Source: Escallonia rubra
Taxonomy: Eukaryota > Streptophyta > Magnoliopsida > Escalloniales > Escalloniaceae
Length of the DNA stretch: 64,000 nt
Direction of reading: 5' to 3'
NCBI GenBank assembly: GCA_033065855.1
Contig: JAVXUO010003232.1
Span: forward strand, 100,001 to 164,000
A program made the translations under genes and the position numbers. The notes below the pieces were generated by a model. The model saw only the letters and a list, made by a program, of their open reading frames with translations. It did no database searches and had not been told where the DNA came from. Shown one piece after another: positions 56,845 to 64,000 of this stretch (position 1 is its first letter; each line of letters opens with the position of its first letter).

Positions 56845-59121
56845 ATGTCTGGATTATTAAACAAAATGAGGCGTGCAACGTCATCACGAAAGAAATCATC
56901 ATCATCGCAAGCACCACCACCAGCACAAGCGCCAGCGCCACGGCCATCACAAACACCAATCCAAGCACCAACACAACCATTCGTTCATGGACGAATGAGT
57001 ACAGGCTCTATGATAGATACCCAAGCCAATTGGGAGTTCAATCAAAACATTCCAGATTTTGAATACACGCCTGATGAAGACCCCCCGCATTATAGTCAAG
57101 GACGCAGCTCGGTTGGCGAAGCTACTACTCAGTGGCATAATCTCAACTCTATGCCTGGTCATGATGAAGAAGGGCCGAGCAATGCCTCTGATAACGTGCC
57201 AGAAGTCCAAAGGGGGAAAAAGAAGAAAGCCGAGTGTTGGAATCATTTCGACGTAATTACGGTGGACGACATCCGAAAAGCTCAATGTAAGTACTGTCTT
57301 AAATTATTTTCGACTGGTAGTGGTAATGGACATCTTAACAGGCATTACCCTCAGTGTGCACCTCGACAAGGCCACGTCGAACCTACCCAAACGCAATTAT
57401 CTTTTGACGGTAAGTTATTTGTTTATAATCAGCGAGAGCAAAGAGACGGTCTCGCTGAATTTGTTATTCATGATGAACAAGCCTTTTCTTTTGCCGATAA
57501 TCCTAAGTACTCTAGATATATGAACACATACGTCCAACCTTTGTACAAAAAGGTTACTAGAAACACAACTAGATCCGATGCACTCCGACAGTACAAGGCT
57601 GCTAAAGCACGCCTTATCGATTATTTCGATAAATTTGACGGTAAAGTTAGTCTTACTTCTGATATTTGGCAATCTCCTTATACTTTTGTTAGTTATTCTT
57701 GTGTGACCGCTCATTGGATTGATGCAGATTGGGTTATGCACAAGAGAATCATCGCTTTCGAGCACTTCCCTTATCCGCACGATGGAATGAACATTGCTAC
57801 TCTTATATTAAAAGCATGCAACACATTTAAAATTAAGGATAAGATTATGAGTGTTAGTTTTGATAATGCTTCTAATAATAAAGCTGTTGTTGCAGCTTTA
57901 AAAGAGACGCTTCAACCTGTACTTCATGGTGAATTATTTCATGTTCGTTGTGTTTGTCACATTATTAACTTAATTGTTCAAGATGGTTTAGCTGCTGCAG
58001 GAGATATTCTGCTCAAAATGAGGGGTATGACAGCGTATGTTAATGGCTCAAGTTTGAGAACACAACAATTTAAAACGTTGTGTGTTCAATATAATATGCC
58101 TCGCAGGAGAGCAGTTACAGATGTGGTCCACAGGTGGAACTCTACATACCACATGCTTTTACACATTCTGGCATACCGAGAAGTCTACACGCATTTTCTA
58201 CTAACCCAGTTCCCAGCCGGCTTGCCAACTCAAGAGGAATGGCAGATGGCCACATACCTAGCTGAATTTTTGGAGGTATTCTACACGTCTACCAATTTAT
58301 TGTCTGGTACGTACTATCCCACCTCTCCTCTCGCTGTAATAGAAATTCTGAAGATGGCTACAATGTTAACAAAATGGAGATATATAGGACCCTTTAGGGA
58401 AATAGTACAAGTGATGGATCAAAAATTTAATAAATATTGGAGGAAACTGCCTGCTATTTTTACTGTGGCTACTTGTTTAGATCCTAGGTTAAAGTTGCAT
58501 GGCGTGAACGCCTCGATACAAGAGATATCGAAATTAATGCACTACACAGCAGAGGACACAACCTTGCTCACAGCAAAAGTGAGCAAGAAGTTTGAGGACT
58601 TGTTCAACCTCTATCGTAATTCTGCTGACGTGCGCGGGCGAGCTACATCATCATCCACTGCTGAGAGGTATTATGCGCCATACCTTCAAGGCTTTGAACA
58701 TCTAGTAGAAAGACAACTATCAGGTCAAGGTACTTCTAATTCGGGAGGTTCGTATAATTTTTCCTCTTTTAATGAGATTGGTGTATATGCAAATACTGAT
58801 CATTATTCTGATTTATCAAGGCAAGAACAGATTAATTTTAATTTGTTAAATTTTTGGAAACAAAATCAAAACATGTATAAAACTTTATCCCAAATTGCAC
58901 GGGATGTACTGCCAGTGCAAGCCTCCACGGTTGCTTCAGAGTCGGCATTTTCAGCAAGCGGGAGGGTTTTGGATGACAGGAGGAGACGTCTTAACCCCGA
59001 GTCGCTCGAGCTATGTGTATGTTGGAAGGATTATCTTGATGCGAAATACCGCGAGCAAGATAAACCGATTGATGATAGGAAGAGCAGTGACTCGGATATT
59101 GAAGTACTTCTGGATGATTAG
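56845..59121 (+). CDS. hAT transposase with BED zinc finger
   Basis: A 758-codon uninterrupted ORF. It should cut the element out at its ends and insert it elsewhere, making 8-bp duplications. A low-complexity Ser/Pro/Gln-rich N-terminus (~10-50) is followed by a basic patch (RGKKKK, 123-128). The BED zinc finger is C148-x2-C151...H163-x3-H167, binding DNA ends. The RNase H-like catalytic core follows: D273 in TSDIW, D340 in SFDNASNN, the C-x-x-H box near 369-372 (CVCHIINL), and a C-terminal E at about 699 in ASESAFS. The hAT dimerisation region (SAFSASGRVLDDRRRRLNPE) closes it. The start at 56845 gives MSGLLNKMRR; the methionine at residue 8 is an alternative. All key residues are present. 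Confidence 0.95.
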   Translation: MSGLLNKMRRATSSRKKSSSSQAPPPAQAPAPRPSQTPIQAPTQPFVHGRMSTGSMIDTQANWEFNQNIPDFEYTPDEDPPHYSQGRSSVGEATTQWHNLNSMPGHDEEGPSNASDNVPEVQRGKKKKAECWNHFDVITVDDIRKAQCKYCLKLFSTGSGNGHLNRHYPQCAPRQGHVEPTQTQLSFDGKLFVYNQREQRDGLAEFVIHDEQAFSFADNPKYSRYMNTYVQPLYKKVTRNTTRSDALRQYKAAKARLIDYFDKFDGKVSLTSDIWQSPYTFVSYSCVTAHWIDADWVMHKRIIAFEHFPYPHDGMNIATLILKACNTFKIKDKIMSVSFDNASNNKAVVAALKETLQPVLHGELFHVRCVCHIINLIVQDGLAAAGDILLKMRGMTAYVNGSSLRTQQFKTLCVQYNMPRRRAVTDVVHRWNSTYHMLLHILAYREVYTHFLLTQFPAGLPTQEEWQMATYLAEFLEVFYTSTNLLSGTYYPTSPLAVIEILKMATMLTKWRYIGPFREIVQVMDQKFNKYWRKLPAIFTVATCLDPRLKLHGVNASIQEISKLMHYTAEDTTLLTAKVSKKFEDLFNLYRNSADVRGRATSSSTAERYYAPYLQGFEHLVERQLSGQGTSNSGGSYNFSSFNEIGVYANTDHYSDLSRQEQINFNLLNFWKQNQNMYKTLSQIARDVLPVQASTVASESAFSASGRVLDDRRRRLNPESLELCVCWKDYLDAKYREQDKPIDDRKSSDSDIEVLLDD

Positions 59122-59778
59122 GTAATTTGTTTTTATTTTCCTCTTTTGATCCTTTTGGTTGACGTTGCAGATTTCTTGATCTTTGATTGCTGATATTTTG
59201 GATAGACATGCATTATTATTTTGATTGTTAGAGTTTTAAGAATAAATTTTTTCACAAAATATACTTTTTTTCCATATATATAAAGTAATTCTTTACAAGC
59301 AAGATATATATTTTTTCGTATATATAAAAAAATAGGTAACTTCGCCTGTTTGTTTACAAGCAGCCGGTCCCAAGCCCGGATAAAAGGAGGAGGGCCTATG
59401 AACACATTTATTATTTTTCTATATAAATTGTTATGTGTTAAGATTTTATTAATAAAGCTCACCAAGAAGAGTATGAAAATGTTTAACATATTAATAAAGC
59501 TCACCAAGATTAGGTTCGTTAAATTGTGAATATTGCCTAGAGGCTAGAGATGAAATTTAAAATTGAATAACAAGAAAAAAAAAACTTTTGGGCCCGGGCC
59601 CGGCCCAAGCCCGGCCCTAAATATTGGGCCTAGGGCCAGGGCCTGGACTGGGCCTAGGTTTCCCTTCGGCAGGCCCGGCTCGGTTGGCAGCCCCACTGGC
59701 CCGGCCCCGGCCCGGCCCCACAGCAGGCCCGATGGGCTTGGGCTGGGCCGGCCCAAGCCCGGCCCTTTGACATCTCTA
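59122..59778. other. hAT 3' region
   Basis: Non-coding: an AT-rich 3' UTR, then the GC-rich subterminal zone at 59585-59765 and the right inverted repeat. A short T/TA-rich stretch lies near 59260-59330. Confidence 0.8.
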
Positions 59779-59786
59779 CATAAGGT

Positions 59787-60150
59787 CATCCCAAGATGCA
59801 CCCAAGGAGCAGTACTCAAATGCCTCTCACCACCTTGTCGAGGCAGAGACAAGATCCAACAAGAAGAAAGAGCGTGTCATTTCTCACAAAGCATAACTGG
59901 CAAGGATTAACGAGAAACACTATGAGCTGATGAAGCAACTTGGAGGGCTAGACGAGCAAAAGGAAGCTGCAACTACGTTGCTTAAGCAAGATGAATACGA
60001 CCTATTCTAAGCTAGACGTGGAAATTTCCGAAATAAGAGACGAAATCACCTTGCTTTATAATATCTCTCCCTTGAATGACGAAGACACAACAACTTTGGA
60101 AGAAGATAGTAGAAGGGAACTCGGAGAATTCAACCTCATTCCTTGATTCA
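59787..60150 (+). pseudogene. Decayed PMD ORF, part after the hAT insertion
   Basis: Coding-like sequence resumes after the right target duplication, with a coiled-coil-like stretch (LARINEKHYELMKQLGGLDE, then QKEAATTLLKQDE). Such coiled coils are common at the C-terminus of transposon PMD proteins. Confidence 0.5.
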
Positions 60151-60660
60151 GTGTCATGCTTAGAAGCCCCTCTTCCTTTTTATCTTATGTAATCAGACCT
60201 TGAGAGCAAGTATCTTGCCTTAGTTTGAATAGGAATTAAAGTAGTATTACTTTCAAATACAAGCCTTAATACCAAAATAATTTATTTTTTTGTCTATGAC
60301 TAAACTTACAATTTAGGTCTAAGTTGCCTACGTACCCTGAAAGAATCAAAACAAATGTAGTTCATTGGGATTTTTTCTTTTTTTTGGTTTATGACTGAAC
60401 TCAGAATTTAGGTCTAAGTTGCCTACGTATCCTGAAGGGATCAAGTCAAAAGTAGTTCATTGGGAAGGTTTTTTTTTCCCCCTTTTTGTGCCCTAACTTT
60501 TGCATAGACCATCATTTTCTGGTTTTTAGCCTAGCAGGCTATATATATATTTTTTGTGCCCTAACTTTTTCCTAGACCGCCGTTTTCAGGGTTGTCAGCC
60601 TAGCAAGAATTTTTTTAGTTTTATTTTTTTGTTTCTCTAAGCAAGAAAAGTTGCTGAACA
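60150..60660. repeat. Two short tandem duplications in non-coding sequence
   Basis: A ~95-bp unit with GGTCTAAGTTGCCTACGTA and GTAGTTCATTGGGA occurs twice (60296-60475). A ~68-bp unit with TTTTTGTGCCCTAACTTTT and AGCCTAGCA occurs twice (60483-60607). T-runs separate them. No gene is seen. Confidence 0.85.
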
Positions 60661-63600
60661 AGATTTCTTACTCACTTCAAGAGACATAACATCACTAAAT
60701 GGCAGTATAAAGTGCATTCTTCGCATGCAAAATCAATTTCTTGTATGTCCGGGATAAGCTTGATATCCCAGTGTGCTTTTCCTTTCTTATAAAAAAGTCT
60801 TCTTGGATGAAGGGGAGGGAACGATAATGTGCTAATGCGGTACAAACATACTTCTTTGACTTTTGTCCTCCAATGCACGAGTCCTTTTTTCATTTCAGGA
60901 CATCGCAAGATAGTCATTATAATGTCAAGCCCTCATTTTTAAGTTGATGGTTCAGGCAAACAATTGTAGGTGATGGCAGATATATATTTGGCACCCAAAT
61001 GGTTTTTCCAAACTGCTCTTTGTAACAGCTCCCATCAATGTTTAGGGTAACCATTAATGAAATAGGTTATAAAACCCTTATGGAAGAGTGCATGCGCATT
61101 TTCTTTGTTAGCACAGACTTGTAGAAAGTATCTTGCGCCAAGACTACTGGTGTATCACTTGTGCCCAAGGACCTCACCAAAGGGAGAGCACGGATGACAA
61201 TTGGGTCCTTTGATATTTCTTCCATTTTCGAGAACACATCATAGCATCACAATAGTCTTGAATGGATATTCCACGAACCTTTTGAAATATGTGTTGCATG
61301 ATGTCTGCAGGGAGTACATCTGTAAGGTTGACTCTCTCTTTTGTTTTTGGGAGATAAGAAGCTTGTTCATAGTCCCACTGACAAATTCTTTTTGCACATT
61401 TACTGTTTGTTAAACATTTGTTCCTTATCCTTGTTATTAGTATAAATTTGCATAATTCCATGAATCATGCCGAAAGATGTTTCACGACTCTTTTCAAGGC
61501 ATAATGTTGAAGTGACCGTATTTGATGAATATTTCTGAACTTCAGGGACGCCTATATCTCCATCTTCAATTAGGTGTTGGATATTCCCCTTCAAGGTCAA
61601 GTACTTATCAATCGGGTGACTAAAGACGCGATGATAAGGGCAATAATTAAGATCGTCACTCTTTCATTCCTTTTCAGGCCTTTTACACCACCCCACCAAA
61701 GAGTTCTTTAACAATTTTGTCAGGGAAAGAAAATTTCTTCTCTATCATTCTTTCAAGGAAGACCTAATATATTTATTTTCAACGTCAATTTTGTTGTCAT
61801 TGGCGAGTTATTTTTCTATCATTGCTACAACTGTCGTTTTAACTTTTTCGACCACTTCAGACCTTGTTTTCTTTTGACTGAGGTGCATTTCAAGATCATG
61901 CGCTCTAGTGAACAAGTCATTGATCCCATCAAAGGTTTGAGACAGAAGGTGTACATAGAGCTCATGCCTAGAATTGTAGAGGCACATTGGTAGCAATTCG
62001 CTCTGGTTGAAACTGTGAGATCAACTGAAAGAGAGTTTGCCACCTTACGATGAAGTCTGATGCCGACTCATTCTTGCACTGCTTTGTATTAATTAGGTCC
62101 GTTATACTCAATTGTCATTCTGTATTACTGAATTGGTTGTAAAATTCCCTGATCAGGGTGTCCCAATCAGTGCAGATTAGAGTACCATATGAAAGCAGGT
62201 CCCTCTAAGGATTGCGCAATCAGTTGTAGCCACAAAAGCTTATTTTCGCCTAAATAGGCTAGATAAGCAATGAAATAAGCTACATGTACCTCTGGATTTT
62301 CCTTACAGTTAAACCTTCAAAAATTTGGTTGAGTGAATGTGGGTCTAAAAAGGACTTGGCCTACCCAAGACGGGTATGGTTTTGTTACCAAGTTGGTAGT
62401 GGGAGTGGTCCCATCTTCGAATTTCCTCATTTCCATTTTGACTACACTATCAACATATGATAAGAGGTTTGGGTCCAAACTTTCACTAGGTAGGTGATGT
62501 TGTATAGGGCCCCCTTATACATAAGGATGACGAGTTTGAATTGTCTTGGCCTCTGCATATGGTGTGCCAAAAGGTTGGGAACTATGGTTGACATAACCAT
62601 CACCTCCCATACGGTTTGGTCCAATGGCTCTAAAGCCTTTCACTTGATCATAATGTCTTGATTTGTCACAGCGCTATGATGACTTTTGCTCGGTAGTAGC
62701 GTTTGATAGTTGAGCTAGTAGGCCCTCTACATGCGATATCATTGCAACCATCTGATGATCTTTTTGGGCCATCTGGGCTTCTAGGCAAGCAAGCTTGTCA
62801 TCAGAAGAGGATGTAATGGCGCATGTAGATACGAGACAGTTTTTAGCGTACATAGTCACCTTCTATAGCTGAGATATGAGTTAGTTGGGAAGCAGTGCCT
62901 TGACTTCCATTTGCAATGTCCTCAAGTTAAGCCATAGAGCACGCACGTTCATCTGCGATTGTTGGGAACTCTTTGCGAGTCACTCTGGTAGGAATTCATA
63001 TAACGTGATAGGGTTTTGAGGGTTTTTCTTGAGTAAACCCGCAGGTGAGGGAAGAATTCCCCTTGACCCTTTTTGCGTCTTGATTCTAGAGTGTTTTTGC
63101 ATCATCCTAGATCTTATCAGATCTTTGTCCTTTGTTAATTGCCTTTTGCTTCTTTTGATAGGCGATAAGGGTCCATCCTTCATTCTCCGAGTCAGTAGAG
63201 TTTGAGGTTATCGAGTCAATGCGCCCATGTTTGGAAGTTACGACAGATGGACTAGGAGGAATGAGCGCTTGTGTTGATTGCAAGTTTGTTATCTTGACTT
63301 CAACTAGATAAAGTGAACCAAACTGTATGGTATATGGAGAAACTACGAATGAAATCTTACATTCTTCCTACAGTACAATGGCCCCAGTTGGAATATGAGG
63401 GTGAGCAGAGCCAAAAGTGACACACATCTGATTTGCAGAAGCCTTGTCTCCCTCGATGATAACCTTTCCACGACGTGCCAACTCCATGATCTTGTTTTTT
63501 AGGACAAAACACTTCTCAATGGGTTGGCCCATTAATCGATGGTATTTACAATATTTTGGGCATTAACTCGACCGGCCTACTCCAGTCGTTTCATTTCTGC

Positions 63601-64000
63601 CAAATCAATTAGCTTCATACTAAGTAGATCGTCAAGCATGCCAAGCACATCCGAGTCAAGAAATGGGTACTCTTTGTCTTGTATTTCCTTTAAAGAAAGT
63701 TTATTCCTTCCATTTTCTTGAGGAACACTTCCTTTGTCTACTTTTTTGTTCATACTCTTGGTAGAGAGTTTGATTGGCCCACTGTCCACGACCATGGACT
63801 AAGTCCTGGATTGGCAGACCTTGGTTTCCATGTGCAGCAATGCTGAGCTTCATGTCATGAGCGTTGGCTGTGAGATCCTGAAAATTCTTCGGCCGTATTC
63901 CCTAAAGGATACACAGTAGTCCACATTTCATTCCTTGAATGCACATCTCCATAGCAAAAGACTCACTTAGGCGATCCTTGCAATTGAGACTGAGATTTCT
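60660..64000 (-). mobile_element. Decayed Ty3/gypsy gag-type sequence (one or two elements), running off the window
   Basis: Read on the minus strand, 63.9-63.0 kb holds phrases such as IEKCFVLKNKIMELARRGK and PITLYEFLPE, found near the gag-protease region of plant gypsy polyproteins. Farther left, 62.9-61.8 kb holds gag-like phrases (LEAQMAQKDHQM, WVGQVLFRPTF-like, GINDLFTRAHDLEMHLS). The order suggests two overlapping fragments. 61.7-60.7 kb is less clear. A fossil with many breaks; no LTR is visible. Confidence 0.6.

Larger units (their letters stand above)
55976..59778 (+). mobile_element. Complete autonomous hAT transposon (3803 bp)
   Basis: The left tip TAGAGTTGTCAAACGGGCCG and right tip (reverse strand) TAGAGATGTCAAAGGGCCGG form terminal inverted repeats with one substitution and one indel in ~22 bases. 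The perfect 8-bp duplication CATAAGGT flanks it, as hAT requires. Subterminal zones (55984-56235 and 59585-59765) are dense in GGCCCGG words. One transposase ORF is open from end to end. With intact ends, perfect duplication and an open frame, it looks recently and possibly still active. Confidence 0.95.

Noticed and set aside
53170-60150. A functional host MAIL1-like PMD gene
   Set aside because: The frame is broken, split by a transposon and placed among gypsy fragments, so it is treated as an element-associated fossil.

Overview
The window is plant nuclear DNA, most likely from a eudicot and plausibly an asterid; I cannot name the species. It is AT-rich, intron-style, and packed with nested transposable elements: Tat-lineage and chromovirus Ty3/gypsy elements, a Ty1/copia remnant, an L1-type LINE, hAT, CACTA-like and Helitron-like elements. 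The only convincing host gene is an intact CC-NB-LRR (NLR) immune receptor gene on the minus strand at 11655-14594. I saw no rRNA, tRNA, CRISPR array or prokaryotic signal.

Layout. (1) 1-11463: the 3' part of a Tat-type Ty3/gypsy element on the plus strand, with gag, protease, RT/RNase H and integrase. It also carries an antisense 655-codon ORF with its own TATA box, two tandem-repeat arrays (75-bp units and ~40-bp hairpin units), a polypurine tract and a 400-bp 3' LTR. A 3256-bp solo LTR of another family (725-3980, TSD AATGG) sits inside its protease region. (2) 11655-14594: the NLR gene, with a candidate miR482/2118 target site in the P-loop codons. (3) 14.6-20.9 kb: decayed pieces that look like tandem LRR receptor-kinase genes, plus a TTTTAGCGACGG repeat cluster. 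(4) 20.9-22.7 kb: a copia remnant on the minus strand. (5) 23.7-31.6 kb: an extremely AT-rich block of Helitron-like elements and ~210-bp internal repeats, split by a 2297-bp solo LTR (27282-29578, TSD ATAAC) and ending in inverted copies. (6) 32.05-32.6 kb: a CACTA-like end. (7) 32.8-36.6 kb: a 5'-truncated LINE on the minus strand with one frameshift. (8) 37.3-38.07 kb: a fragment of the same LTR family that is nested at 725-3980. (9) 42184-50648: a decayed but structurally complete chromovirus with both LTRs, PBS, chromodomain and a perfect TSD (TATTG). (10) 52.0-52.74 kb: a Tat-like LTR with PBS and leader/gag start on the minus strand. (11) 53.2-60.15 kb: a decayed plant-mobile-domain (PMD) ORF on the plus strand, split by an apparently intact autonomous hAT transposon (55976-59778, 8-bp TSD CATAAGGT, 758-codon transposase). 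(12) 60.7-64 kb: decayed gypsy gag-type sequence on the minus strand.

How it fits together. The NLR is the gene likely to serve the plant. The rest records successive insertions: solo LTR into Tat element, solo LTR into the Helitron block, hAT into the PMD ORF. The hAT is the youngest-looking element (perfect TSD, near-identical TIRs, open transposase). The features I find most worth following are the antisense ORF with its own promoter inside the first Tat element, the matching arrangement of an antisense PMD ORF beside the second Tat LTR, the hairpin array next to the polypurine tract, and the GTCGAC palindrome cluster upstream of the TATA box in the 27-29 kb solo LTR.
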